A stretch of 64,000 nucleotides of DNA from AG25 sp035517615 (GCA_035517615.1 DATIYM010000007.1:1-64000), one strand, 5' to 3'; positions 17,517-26,664 are shown, counted from the stretch's first letter. Translations and numbers: made by a program. The notes: generated from the letters alone by a model not told the origin.

Positions 17517-18970
17517 TACGGGCTTCTGGGGGCCGGAAAAGAGTCGTAGTAGTGCGGCTCGTGTCCCGGCGCACCTTCCAGCGACGAGAGGTACTGGGCC
17601 AGCTCTTCGATCTCCTGATGCGACAACGTCGGCGGACCGTACGCCGGCATGCGCGACTCGGCGTGAAACCGGCTCGGCAATTCAATGAAACTGTGGATCC
17701 ATCCCGCCGAATGACGGGCGCCGACGTCGGACAAGTCGGGCCCGATGTCTCCTCCCTCTCCCGCAATCCGGTGACAGCCGCCGCATTGCTGTGACTGATA
17801 GAGCGCGCGGCCGGCGCGCTCGACCGAGCTGAGTGCCGCGCTACTGTCGCTCTTGGGCTGTGGCGCCCGGCCGGCGGCGCCGATCAGAAAGCCCGAGCCC
17901 GCAAGAATGAACACCAGCGACGCGAGGGCGAGGGGCCGATGCAGCAGGTTGCGGGTGCTGCCGCGATCGAAAAACGGCAGGCACACGAGCGCCAGCAGCA
18001 GCGCAGTAGGGACGCCAACGGCGATCGCACTCTCGAACGACCCGGGCACGAGCTTGAGCAGCTGATAGATCGGCAGGAAATACCATTCGGGCCGCGGGAT
18101 GTACGTCGTGTCCGTGGGATCCGCAGGTGCTTCGAGCGGCGCGCCGAGCGCGGCGCCGAGTGCGAAGATCGCGATCACCACCACGGCGGAGACGATCGCG
18201 TCCTTACCGAGCACATCGGGCCAGAACCGCTGTCCCCCGCGCTTCGTCGCGGCGTAGGCACCGCGGTAATACGCGGGATATGCCGGGTCGGCGGTGCTCC
18301 CGGGGGCGCCGTCCTCCAGCGCCTTGGGCCGTGCGGCGATCCCCTGGCGAACGACGAGGATGATGTGCAACGCCATGAGGGCGGTGAGCAGGAGCGGCAG
18401 CCACAGTGCGTGAAACGCGTAGAAACGGGCGAGCGTCGCGGCGCCGAGCTCCGAGCCGCCCCGCAGCAGAGCAACGAGCGCGCCTCCGAGCAGCGGCGTG
18501 GTGCCGGCGATGTTGGTGCCGACGGCGGTCGCCCAGTAGGCCTTCTGATCCCAGGGCAAGAGATAACCCGTAAAGCTGAATGCCAGAACGACCACGAGCA
18601 GGCCCACACCGACCAGCCAATTGATTTCCCGCGGGTATTTGTACGCCCCGACCGCAAACACGCGGATCACGTGCGCGATGATCAGCACGACCATGGCGCT
18701 TGCGCCCCAGTGGTGAATGCCGCGGAGCAGCATCCCGCTTGCCACCTGGCGGTTGATGAACTGAATGCTCTCGTACGCGTGGTCGGGAGAGCTCGAGTAG
18801 TACGTGGCGAGCGTGACTCCGGTGATGAGCTGCACCAGGAACACCGTGAGCGTGGCGGAGCCGAGCGTGTGCCACCATGTGAGTCGATCCGGGACCTCGC
18901 GATCGAGGAGATCGCGTTTGGCGCCGCGCAGGTTGACCCGCTCGTCGAGCCAGCGGAACAGCGAAGCCAT
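17516..18970 (-). CDS. Cytochrome b fused to a C-terminal cytochrome c
   Basis: A 484-residue membrane protein that combines cytochrome b, as in bc1 or b6f complexes, with a haem c domain. The b part has about eight helices. Haem-b ligands are in GIHHWGASAM and AHVIRVF, then AFHALWLP and LMALHIILVV, and the quinol-oxidation motif is PEWYFLP near residue 295. After the last helix a short linker leads to a cytochrome c domain with CGGCH. It starts at 18970, sharing one base with the Rieske stop codon; a longer open frame upstream is the antisense-like part of the Rieske gene. In effect it provides two complex subunits in one chain. It likely takes electrons from quinol to the fused haem c. Confidence 0.9.
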   Translation of the reverse strand: MASLFRWLDERVNLRGAKRDLLDREVPDRLTWWHTLGSATLTVFLVQLITGVTLATYYSSSPDHAYESIQFINRQVASGMLLRGIHHWGASAMVVLIIAHVIRVFAVGAYKYPREINWLVGVGLLVVVLAFSFTGYLLPWDQKAYWATAVGTNIAGTTPLLGGALVALLRGGSELGAATLARFYAFHALWLPLLLTALMALHIILVVRQGIAARPKALEDGAPGSTADPAYPAYYRGAYAATKRGGQRFWPDVLGKDAIVSAVVVIAIFALGAALGAPLEAPADPTDTTYIPRPEWYFLPIYQLLKLVPGSFESAIAVGVPTALLLALVCLPFFDRGSTRNLLHRPLALASLVFILAGSGFLIGAAGRAPQPKSDSSAALSSVERAGRALYQSQQCGGCHRIAGEGGDIGPDLSDVGARHSAGWIHSFIELPSRFHAESRMPAYGPPTLSHQEIEELAQYLSSLEGAPGHEPHYYDSFPAPRSP

Positions 18971-19488
18971 CAGACGGTCACTTTCGACGCGATGCCGAGC
19001 CGGAAATCCTGATAATCGGCGTACAGTATCCCGTCTTCGACCTTCACGCTGAGGGTGTCGAGCGGGCGGGGCGGTGGTCCGCCGAGCACGCTGCCCGTTT
19101 TGATGTCGAAGTACCCGGTATGGCATGGGCAGCGGAACACGTTGGCCGCCTTGTCGAAGGCGTAATTGCACCCCAAATGGGTGCAGCGGCCATTGAACAC
19201 AGTGAAGTGCTCACCGTCGGTTGTGGAGATCCACACGTTTCTGAGTCGACGTATTGCTACCCACGCGTCGTTTTCGGTGTCCACGAAATCCACTTTGGTC
19301 GGCACGCTCGTGTCGAACTGGTCGGCCGCACCCAGGCGGATCCATTTTTCCGACCGCTTGCGGCGGAAGGCGGGAGAGAGAAACGCCCGGAGGGAAGGCA
19401 CGAACGCCAAGAGCAACGCCAGCGAGCCGCCGATTGCCGTGGCCCAACGCAGGAAGCGGCGGCGTTCCGTGGCGGGCGCAGTGGTCAT
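18970..19488 (-). CDS. Rieske [2Fe-2S] protein
   Basis: A 172-residue Rieske iron-sulfur protein. The N-terminus is Arg-rich followed by a hydrophobic segment (residues 14-32), consistent with Tat-type export and a membrane anchor. The cluster motifs are CTHLGC (Cys102, His104) and CPCHTG (Cys120, His123), with Cys107 and Cys122 placed for the usual disulfide. It joins cytochrome b in a bc-type quinol oxidase. It lies directly after the 16-haem cytochrome gene (21 bases apart) and overlaps the cytochrome b gene by one base. So the multihaem genes and the quinol complex are likely one transcript. Confidence 0.93.
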   Translation of the reverse strand: MTTAPATERRRFLRWATAIGGSLALLLAFVPSLRAFLSPAFRRKRSEKWIRLGAADQFDTSVPTKVDFVDTENDAWVAIRRLRNVWISTTDGEHFTVFNGRCTHLGCNYAFDKAANVFRCPCHTGYFDIKTGSVLGGPPPRPLDTLSVKVEDGILYADYQDFRLGIASKVTV

Positions 19489-19509
19489 GTCAGCCGTACG
19501 TTCTCCTTA

Positions 19510-20934
19510 TCAACCGGGAATAGCGGTTCCGTGACACACGGTGCACATCTGGGGATTCTTGCTCTTGAGGCGCGCGGCATCGAACCCTGGTCCGTGAGGG
19601 TTATAGCCTCGGCCGCCGTTCGCCGCATGGCAGGTCAGGCAGTCGCGCTCCACGTGACAGGCCACGCACGTCTCGAGACTCTGGCGCGCGGCCTGGCCAT
19701 GGCCCGAGATAAAGAACTGGTTGCCGTCGTGATATCCGCCCCGCAGCACTCCGGTCGAATGCAGCCCCGAGGCGGCATGACACGTCATGCAAAATCCCGC
19801 TGTGTTGTGGCAATCGCTGCACGACGTCTCGCGCGCGTACGCCGCGGCGGGATGGCGCGTGAGAAAATCGGCGGGATGATACCCGCGGGCCGCCGCCGAC
19901 TCGAGCCGGTGGCATGTCATGCAATCCTCGCGCACATGGCAGCCCGCGCAGGTGCGCGCGCTCCGCGCGGCCATTTGCGCGTGCTGGTTCGCGAAATTCT
20001 GTCCATGAAATAGCGGCCGCTGGCGCACGACCACCGCTCCCGTCCCGCGGCCGGCACCTCGAGGCGGGATTTGCGCCGCCACCTGAGGCGTTCCGACGTG
20101 ACAGGTGAGACAGCTTTCCCGCGCGTGGCACGTGGAGCAGGCCGCGGGCGTGCTCCGCGCGGTCGCGCCATGCTGGCGCCAAAAATCCGGGTTGGCGTGC
20201 GAGGGAGGTGGCGCGAGATGCGCGACGATTGCCGTCGAGCGGGGATCACTGGCAATCGACTGGATAATCGGCCGCTCGGGGGCGTCGACGTGACACTGCA
20301 TGCAGAATTCCCGCGCGTGACATACCGTGCAGCGGGCGGGTGCCTTGCCGCCCGCGCCACTTTCGGCGGCGTGGCCGTGGCCGGCCGCGGTCGGCCACGC
20401 GGGATCCTTGTGCGTTGGCGGCACGGGGAAGCCCGCGATGTCTGCTCGAGTGACCTGCTGCGCTTCGGGCAAGGCCAGGTGGCACACCGTGCACATCGTG
20501 TCGGGCGCCTCGAGATGCGGGACGGTGACGCCGTGACAACTCAGGCAGCGCGCCTGGTTGATGCGCCCCACGCTCGTCATCCAGGGCTTGCCCTCCTGCT
20601 CGTGACAGGTGGTGCATTTCGGCGGCTCGGGATGATTGGCGTCGAACATCGTGGCCACGAGGGCATGATCGAACCGCAGATTGGTGCGCCGGATGGTTGC
20701 GGGCGGCGTCCAGCTCACGCGGGCCTGGACCGTCCCATCGTGGCAGGTGGCGCAGCGCGCCGAGTCCGGATAAAACGCCCCTTCACCGGTGGCGGGAGCC
20801 TGGTGACAGGTCGCGCAGGACGGAAATAGCTTCGCGTGCCCGGCGTGATCGAACTGTTGCCGAGCGACGTCCTGTGCCACGCTGCCCCGCGCGAGCGTGA
20901 CGAGCGCGATGAGGGCGAGTGCGGCGCGCTTCAC
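19510..20934 (-). CDS. Sixteen-haem periplasmic cytochrome c
   Basis: A 474-residue exported cytochrome with sixteen CxxCH motifs and a signal peptide ending near residue 20. Motifs are spread across the whole chain. Several come in close pairs such as CTVCH with CMQCH, CSTCH with CLTCH and CAGCH with CMTCH, about 7-10 residues apart, which suggests an evolved internal repeat. Extra His residues between the motifs can serve as distal ligands. The GTG start overlaps the beta-barrel stop codon as GTGA. A periplasmic haem wire inserted in, or docking on, the partner beta-barrel is the most likely role, as with MtrA. The family itself is not one I can name. Confidence 0.85.
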   Translation of the reverse strand: MKRAALALIALVTLARGSVAQDVARQQFDHAGHAKLFPSCATCHQAPATGEGAFYPDSARCATCHDGTVQARVSWTPPATIRRTNLRFDHALVATMFDANHPEPPKCTTCHEQEGKPWMTSVGRINQARCLSCHGVTVPHLEAPDTMCTVCHLALPEAQQVTRADIAGFPVPPTHKDPAWPTAAGHGHAAESGAGGKAPARCTVCHAREFCMQCHVDAPERPIIQSIASDPRSTAIVAHLAPPPSHANPDFWRQHGATARSTPAACSTCHARESCLTCHVGTPQVAAQIPPRGAGRGTGAVVVRQRPLFHGQNFANQHAQMAARSARTCAGCHVREDCMTCHRLESAAARGYHPADFLTRHPAAAYARETSCSDCHNTAGFCMTCHAASGLHSTGVLRGGYHDGNQFFISGHGQAARQSLETCVACHVERDCLTCHAANGGRGYNPHGPGFDAARLKSKNPQMCTVCHGTAIPG

Positions 20935-22427
20935 TGCGATTGCACCGTGGGCATCTGCGCCACCGCGGGAGGAACTCCCGCGAGGTCCGCTCCGCGGGCG
21001 AACGTGAGCACCACGCGCGCGCTGAACCGGGTCTGGTCCCAGCTGAACGCCGCGGCGTCGGGACGGTTGCGGTCCTCGAGGTAGCGCTCCGCGGCCAGCT
21101 CCACGTGGACGCCTGGAGACGGGTCGTAGTAGAGGAAGCCGCCGTACACATGTGCCGTCGCGTCGTCATAGCGGAATTCCAGCGGTCGATCGAGCGTGGA
21201 GGCCTCGAGACCGACGGTCAGGAACTGGCGCCAGGCGTAGCGCAGATTTGCATCGAAGCCGCGCGCCGCGGCGCCGGGTCCGAACTCGGAATGGTAGTTG
21301 CCTTCGATCGTGAGCCGGATCGGCGCGGTGTAGCGTGCCCCCCAGGTGTAGCGCCAGCCGCTCGTGTCCATCTGGACGAGCGGAGCCTGCACGGCGGGGT
21401 TGTCGTACCGATACGCCTCTCCCGCGACGTACAGTTGCACTCCTTTCAACACCGTGCCGTCGATGCGGGCGTCGAGTGCGTCGTAGGGCACCGGTGAAAA
21501 CGCGCCCCAGATGGTCCACAGATCGAAATGCGGGCGATAGCGTCTGACCCCTACGACCGCGTTGATCCGCTCCGTCGGTGTCACATAGCGCAGGCTGGCC
21601 TCGACCGTGCCCCAGAGCCCCTGCGCCATGTCGTAGTCGCCGCCGCCGGAAAGCGTGAGCCCACGATACGGACGCAACGCGGCGTCGAACCCCGCTCGCT
21701 CGGACACGAAGTAGCTGACGCTGGGATCGACTTCACGCTGATAGGTCGCGCGGACATCGAAGCGGGAGGTGGTCCAGCCCGCGCTGCCGCCGGCCACCAC
21801 GGTGCGCTCCGGGGGACGATACTCGTCCAGGGGGTTCAGCTCGGGGCTCGTGACCGGCAGGACCGAGCCGGTCCACAGCCCCCAGCCTCCATACCCGCTC
21901 ACGTCGAGTCCATGCCTGGCGTCTCGCAAAATGAGCTGGCCGCCGTCGAAGCCCAGGTAGCCGAGCCGCGAGGTGACCGCCTGCCGTCCGGCATCGATCG
22001 TGAGCCCCTGCCGGACGTACTGGGCGTAACCTTCGACGAGCTGCCCCCACGGCTCGGTGCCGGGCCAATCCGCGGAGCTACCGAGCGCGGTTGTGGCGCG
22101 GGCCTGCGCACGAATCGAGAGTCCGGGGATGCCGAAGCCCCACGCCGTGAGCGCAGCGGTGCTCGAGACGGGATTGGCGCGCTGCTCCTGGCCGGGGCGG
22201 TAGAAGATGCAGTAGGCATAGCCTTCAGGGCAGGTCACCGCGAAGCCGTCACTCGTGACCGGGCCGCCGGTCGGGCCGGTGAGCGTGTCGGCCAGCGGGA
22301 TGCTGTCTTGCTGCACGCCGCGATACGAGACGGCCTGCGCCCAGTTGTCGATGCGCAGGCGATATCCTTGTCCCATGAGCGGAGCGGCCGTGACGAGCAG
22401 CAGGCCAGCGAGGACACGGCTCCTCAC
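20931..22427 (-). CDS. Outer-membrane beta-barrel, conduit porin candidate
   Basis: A 498-residue protein with a signal peptide (residues 1-20) and a pattern of alternating amphipathic strands and aromatic girdles to the end; strand-like pieces include FDVRATYQREVD, GTVEASLRYVT and RFSARVVLTFA. About 18-22 strands are possible by eye. No plug domain, haem motif or OmpA domain is visible. Both ends overlap neighbouring multihaem cytochrome genes by 4 bases. In known porin-cytochrome conduits (MtrB, OmbB, ExtB) such a barrel sheathes a periplasmic multihaem protein and lets electrons cross the outer membrane. Sequence similarity to those families is not evident by eye, so this role rests on context. 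Confidence 0.72.
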   Translation of the reverse strand: MRSRVLAGLLLVTAAPLMGQGYRLRIDNWAQAVSYRGVQQDSIPLADTLTGPTGGPVTSDGFAVTCPEGYAYCIFYRPGQEQRANPVSSTAALTAWGFGIPGLSIRAQARATTALGSSADWPGTEPWGQLVEGYAQYVRQGLTIDAGRQAVTSRLGYLGFDGGQLILRDARHGLDVSGYGGWGLWTGSVLPVTSPELNPLDEYRPPERTVVAGGSAGWTTSRFDVRATYQREVDPSVSYFVSERAGFDAALRPYRGLTLSGGGDYDMAQGLWGTVEASLRYVTPTERINAVVGVRRYRPHFDLWTIWGAFSPVPYDALDARIDGTVLKGVQLYVAGEAYRYDNPAVQAPLVQMDTSGWRYTWGARYTAPIRLTIEGNYHSEFGPGAAARGFDANLRYAWRQFLTVGLEASTLDRPLEFRYDDATAHVYGGFLYYDPSPGVHVELAAERYLEDRNRPDAAAFSWDQTRFSARVVLTFARGADLAGVPPAVAQMPTVQSQ

Positions 22428-24274
22428 GACTCCGCCTTTCGCAACTGGGCCTGGAATGCCTCAGGCGTCATTCCGAAGTGACATACCGTGCATTCGCGTC
22501 CCGCCTGGTGATTGCGTTGCTCGCGGTGGCACGTGACGCACAACTCGCGGTTCGGAACGAGGCGCGCCACGATCGACGCCGTGTGGCAGTTATCGCAGCC
22601 GACGTGCGCATCGACGGGAGGTGCGTGCGCGGCTCGCACCGCGGGCGCGCCGGTGTCGGTGTGGCACACACTGCACGGCGTCTCGGCCCCGTGGTGCTGG
22701 TCGTGACACGCATCGCAGTGCACCGTGTTCGAGTCGGGCTCGAGCGTCGCCGGTGTGGTGTGGCAGGTGACGCACTTCAGCGATGTGTGGTGGCCGTGAT
22801 CGAATCGCGCGGGACTGAAATGCGGCGGAGCCGGAGCGACGGTCACGCGGACCGTTACGGATTCGGGTTGGGTCAATTCACTGGCGGAGTGGCACGCCGC
22901 GCAGTTGCTGGACTGCGCCGCCTGGTGGTGGCAGATCTGGCAGCCGCGCGGCCTCTGGAACGTCAGGATTTGATTCGAACCCTGCTTGTGGCAGGTGATG
23001 CAGTGCAGCGTGCGGTGCGTCGTGTGGGAGAATGAGTCCGCCGCGACCAGTAGTCCGCCGTCCGGGTGGTCCGGCTCTCTCCCAGGCCCGAGCGGCGGCT
23101 CAACGAAAAAAGGTCCGTGCCCCCCGGTCGGCGGATCGGGCGACGCATGGAAGCGGACCGACACGCGTTCGAGCGCCTTGGTCGTGTCGAACGGCAGCGG
23201 CGGATTGAGATGCTTGCCGCTTTGCTTCGCTCGGACGGCGGCATGGCACCCGGCGCAGTCGCTCGGGTCCACTTTCGCGTGGTGGGGCTCGTGGCAGAGA
23301 ATGCAGTTCTGGACGACGTTGCGGTGATTGGCGCCGGTGTGGAATGGCTGCGAGCGCCAGTCGGCGTGGCATTTGGCCGAGGCGCACGTCTGCGCGGCTT
23401 CGGCCGGAACCGTTTGCGTGTGCGGATTGTGGCAGTCGCCGCACTGACCGCGGTGCGGGTCGCGCGCCGGATCGAATTCCGCGAGCATCGCCTGCATCTG
23501 ATGGCAGCCGAAGCACTGGTTCTTGCCCGGGACGAGGGTGCCTTTGGCCGAGTCGTACGTCGCGAGCGCCGGCACCTCTGCGGTGAAGCGGTGGCACAGG
23601 ACGCAGTGCAGATCGGTTTGATTCCGCATGTTGGCGAGCTTGATCTGCACCGTATGGCAGCCCGCCTGCTCACAGGTCGAGTCCACCGGAACGAAGCGAT
23701 GCACTTCGTAGCCGTGACACGTCACGCATTGGACGTTCTTGAGCGCCGCCGAATCCGACTGGAGATGCGTGCGATGCCCGGCCGTGGACGCGATGCGCTG
23801 CCATGTCTCCTTCGCGTCGCCGCGCACATGACAGTTGGCGCACACCCGGGTCGGCACCTTGGCGTGCTTGCCGATCGAGGTCGGCTTGTTCGCCACCCAG
23901 AGGTAGAGCTGCCGCAGATTGGCGTACATCCCCTGTTGGTGGCACTGGTGGCACTCGAGCGAATCGTGCTTCGACCCGGCGAAGCGCAGGTACGGTCCCT
24001 TCATGACATGGCAGCCGGTGCAGAACCCGTTGTCATGCTCCATGTAGTGGTAGCCGTACAGCCCGACGACCACGAACACGAGCAGCACCACGGCAGCCAC
24101 GGAAATGATCGCGATGCGCACCTGTCGCGCGCGGGTGATGAACCAGAACACGACGTCGGTGCGCCGGCGCCACAGCACCACCAGGACCACCGCGGCGACG
24201 ATGACGCCGACAACGAAACCGCCGATCTGAAACCACGACGGGAGATTGAAGAGGAAACGCAGTACAGCGGCCAC
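22424..24274 (-). CDS. Membrane-anchored NapC-like cytochrome with 20 haem motifs
   Basis: A protein of about 616 residues with two N-terminal hydrophobic segments (IGGFVVGVIVAAVVLVVLW and a second about 30 residues later). A NapC/NirT-like haem region follows: FCTGCHVMKGPYLRFAGSKH and then ECHQCHQQG. In total there are 18 CxxCH motifs plus two CX4CH motifs (CEQAGCH, CASAKCH). NapC-type proteins pass electrons from quinol to periplasmic cytochromes. The start is uncertain. No ATG exists between the previous stop codon and the first helix, so GTG at 24274 is chosen. CTG at 24286 is an alternative. The frame remains open far upstream in a shadow of the 9-haem gene. Confidence 0.83.
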   Translation of the reverse strand: MAAVLRFLFNLPSWFQIGGFVVGVIVAAVVLVVLWRRRTDVVFWFITRARQVRIAIISVAAVVLLVFVVVGLYGYHYMEHDNGFCTGCHVMKGPYLRFAGSKHDSLECHQCHQQGMYANLRQLYLWVANKPTSIGKHAKVPTRVCANCHVRGDAKETWQRIASTAGHRTHLQSDSAALKNVQCVTCHGYEVHRFVPVDSTCEQAGCHTVQIKLANMRNQTDLHCVLCHRFTAEVPALATYDSAKGTLVPGKNQCFGCHQMQAMLAEFDPARDPHRGQCGDCHNPHTQTVPAEAAQTCASAKCHADWRSQPFHTGANHRNVVQNCILCHEPHHAKVDPSDCAGCHAAVRAKQSGKHLNPPLPFDTTKALERVSVRFHASPDPPTGGHGPFFVEPPLGPGREPDHPDGGLLVAADSFSHTTHRTLHCITCHKQGSNQILTFQRPRGCQICHHQAAQSSNCAACHSASELTQPESVTVRVTVAPAPPHFSPARFDHGHHTSLKCVTCHTTPATLEPDSNTVHCDACHDQHHGAETPCSVCHTDTGAPAVRAAHAPPVDAHVGCDNCHTASIVARLVPNRELCVTCHREQRNHQAGRECTVCHFGMTPEAFQAQLRKAES

Positions 24275-24321
24275 TCCGCCTGGCAGAGGCGGAGGGCCGA
24301 CCGTGACTTGTTGAGGACCCG

Positions 24322-25902
24322 TTACCGTGAGGACAGCCGCCTCAGTCCGGGCGGCGGAGTTGCGGTGATCCGTGGGTCGAAGTTCGGCGGCAACGTCAAG
24401 CTGTATGTCGTATGCATGACCTGGATCGACGCCGCGAGTAGCGCTTGCAACAGGAACGGATTGTGCACGCCATTTCCCGACGACATATGCGCCGCCCAGC
24501 TCTTTCCGAACACCGTCCCGGCTGTCCAGTATGGGCGATCGTCCGTGGCCGCGAGCGCGGCGTTCCAGATCGTTCCCTTGGCTACCGTGGTCACCGTACT
24601 CCCAAAATTCAGGGCCGCAGAGTCCGCTGAGGAGCCTCTCGCGACCATCTGGGCGAGGAGGCCGCCGTCGGTGGCGTCGACAATGCCATTGTTGTTCGAA
24701 TCCACCCAGAGCTGGTCGAGCAGATTGTCGAGTGTGGCGATGTTCGCCTGATAAGCGGACATCGCGGCCTGGGTCGTGAGGTGACAGCCCGATGTGACGC
24801 AGCCCGTGAAGTCGCGCTGGTTGAGGGCGCAGCTCTGGCTTGTGGTCGGGATCCCGTTCGCGTCGAGACACGGGATCGGCAGGAACAGGTGGCCGACGCT
24901 CTGGAACTTGAATGCGCCGGTCTCCTGATCGGTGACCGTCGTGCGCACAACGTGGCACGTGGCGCAGAGCTGGGGGTTCGCCGCCGTGCCGTGACTCGAA
25001 ACTATCTGGTTCGTGTCGTACGTGAATCCCGGTGGGATCCATCCGACGTTCTGGCCGATCACCAGCAAGCCCTGAGCTCCGTGCGGTCCGCGAGCGGCGG
25101 ACGTCGACGTCGCGGTACCCCACGGCGGTGTGCCCGTGCGCGAATGGCAGCGGACGCAAAGGTTATCAGTTGTGGGCACGTCAATCGGTGCACGCAGCTG
25201 ATGGATGAAGCCCGACCCGTGCGGCGCGTGGCACACGGCGCATACGATCCGCTGGTGCGACGTGTCCGACTTCTCTACAAAGTTGGTCACGACGTTGAAT
25301 TTGACCTGAATCGCCGCCTTGCCTTCGTGACACGGTGTGCATGACGCGCCACTATTGACGGCCGGTAAGAACCCCGGACCCGAGCCGTGCGCCGACTGGA
25401 CCCACTGATCCACAAACGGCTCGTGAGTGCCGGTGTGGCAGCCACCGCAGCCGTTCGTGATACCGGTGTCCACGTGAATCGAGGCCAGCGGCAAGTTCGA
25501 ATTGGAGGGGCCCGAAGCGTGTTTCTGGCCGGGACCGTGGCAATTCTCGCACTGCACGTCGTGGTACGCCGAGTCCGCGACCAGCTCATAACCGGCAGGC
25601 TTCCCGACGGAATTCCCGAGGTGGGAGACCGTGTGGCACGCATCGCATGAGGCCTGGGCCGCACCCGAAGCTTGCAAATCAGCCCAGGCCCCTGAGTGCT
25701 TCGTGGTGGCCCAGAGGGTCTGCTGCGTGGAGTGACAGTTCCCGCAGTTCGTCTGTTTCGAGCTCGCCGTGTAGTAACCGAGGAATCCGTTCGCGGAATC
25801 CGGCCCGGGATTGAACGGCGGGCGTGTCACGTAGGTCACTTCACTGGTCGTGCACGCACCCAGCAGGACGGCTACCAGGATTGGCTGAATATGGAAACGC
25901 AT
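24322..25902 (-). CDS. Nine-haem cytochrome c lipoprotein
   Basis: A 526-residue lipoprotein; the leader ends in the lipobox LLGAC. Eight CxxCH motifs run from residue 50 to about 320 and a ninth haem motif is CVTSGCH (CX4CH). The C-terminal third has no haem motif but carries an EF-hand- or dockerin-like calcium loop, DSNNNGIVDATDGG. The ATG at 25902 is chosen over a GTG three codons earlier because its spacing from the purine-rich AGGTGG is better. Lipidation and many haems suggest a role at the outer membrane, possibly facing outside, like the OmcA/MtrC or ExtC/ExtD lipoproteins. I could not assign a family. Confidence 0.83.
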   Translation of the reverse strand: MRFHIQPILVAVLLGACTTSEVTYVTRPPFNPGPDSANGFLGYYTASSKQTNCGNCHSTQQTLWATTKHSGAWADLQASGAAQASCDACHTVSHLGNSVGKPAGYELVADSAYHDVQCENCHGPGQKHASGPSNSNLPLASIHVDTGITNGCGGCHTGTHEPFVDQWVQSAHGSGPGFLPAVNSGASCTPCHEGKAAIQVKFNVVTNFVEKSDTSHQRIVCAVCHAPHGSGFIHQLRAPIDVPTTDNLCVRCHSRTGTPPWGTATSTSAARGPHGAQGLLVIGQNVGWIPPGFTYDTNQIVSSHGTAANPQLCATCHVVRTTVTDQETGAFKFQSVGHLFLPIPCLDANGIPTTSQSCALNQRDFTGCVTSGCHLTTQAAMSAYQANIATLDNLLDQLWVDSNNNGIVDATDGGLLAQMVARGSSADSAALNFGSTVTTVAKGTIWNAALAATDDRPYWTAGTVFGKSWAAHMSSGNGVHNPFLLQALLAASIQVMHTTYSLTLPPNFDPRITATPPPGLRRLSSR

Positions 25903-25929
25903 ATGCCCCACCTTTCCTCAGGCTACGTC

Positions 25930-26583
25930 TTAATCTGCCCCCGCGCGTGTCGCCGGCTTTTCGGCGGACGCGTTCTGCAGGTAATTCAGAATCGCTTGTG
26001 TCTGCTCCGCGGTTGGCGGCGCGACTTTCATCCGCTCCATGTTGCGCTCCATGCGCGCGTACACGATGGGCCAGTCACTCTTCGAATGGTCGCGCGGATC
26101 GGGCAGCGCGTGGCAGCGGCTGCACACCGTGCCGAATGCATCCCGCCCCGGGCCTGCAGGGAGTGTGGCACCGCTCTCTTTCAACGCGTTGACGGTCAGG
26201 TATTGCAGGATTTCGTAACGCTCGGGCGGCGTAGGCGTCTTGACGCCGAGCGACTCGGGGAGCTCCTCCATGCGGAGCCACATTCTCCGGACCACGATCG
26301 GCCAGTCGGTGGCCGCATGCATGGTCGGCGATGGCAGCGAATGGCATTGCGAGCAGTACTGGGCTTCGGCCTTCGCCCCCTGCGAATTCGGATCGGGGAG
26401 GTCGCCCGGCTGAATGCCCGCGGGCGGCAGCGCGATCATGGCCGCGGCCAACAACAGCTGTTCGTTGCGACCGGGAGCCTGGGGCGGGGTTGAAGCGTGC
26501 TGGTCAGCGTTCGGCGCTTTTTGTTGGCAGCCGAACAGACCGGAGAGCGCGAAGGCAAGGGCAGCAGCGCGAACGCGGGGCAA
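25930..26583 (-). CDS. Dihaem cytochrome c lipoprotein
   Basis: A 217-residue lipoprotein; the leader ends with LFGC at about residue 19. Two similar domains each carry one haem motif: YCSQCHSLPSP and VCSRCHALPDP, and each is followed by a W-x-I-V-x-R-M-x-R-M pattern (DWPIVVRRMWLRM, DWPIVYARMERNM). So it is an internal duplication of one cytochrome fold. Translation starts at TTG with a strong GAGGAGG site five bases upstream. First gene of the seven-gene electron-transfer operon, with a clear -10/-35 pair upstream. It could act as a small shuttle between the membrane and outer-membrane parts of the conduit. Confidence 0.85.
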   Translation of the reverse strand: MPRVRAAALAFALSGLFGCQQKAPNADQHASTPPQAPGRNEQLLLAAAMIALPPAGIQPGDLPDPNSQGAKAEAQYCSQCHSLPSPTMHAATDWPIVVRRMWLRMEELPESLGVKTPTPPERYEILQYLTVNALKESGATLPAGPGRDAFGTVCSRCHALPDPRDHSKSDWPIVYARMERNMERMKVAPPTAEQTQAILNYLQNASAEKPATRAGAD

Positions 26584-26636
26584 CCGACCCTCCTCGATTT
26601 GGGAGCGCCTAGGGATTCTGCTGAGGCGCTCGTGCG

Positions 26637-26664
26637 ATTATAGCCTATTGGTCACCAGCTTCAA
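26637..26664 (-). promoter_or_regulatory. Sigma-70-like promoter of the multihaem operon
   Basis: On the minus strand TTGAAG (26664-26659) and TATAAT (26642-26637) are separated by 16 bases. Initiation would fall near 26629, about 46 bases before the TTG start at 26583. This is the best-matching housekeeping-type promoter in the window. A palindrome-like site lies about 50 bases further upstream. Confidence 0.65.

Noticed and set aside
22424..25159. An apparent 911-residue product starting at 25159
   Set aside because: The first 290 codons are an out-of-frame reading of the 9-haem lipoprotein gene; the true start must be after 24322.
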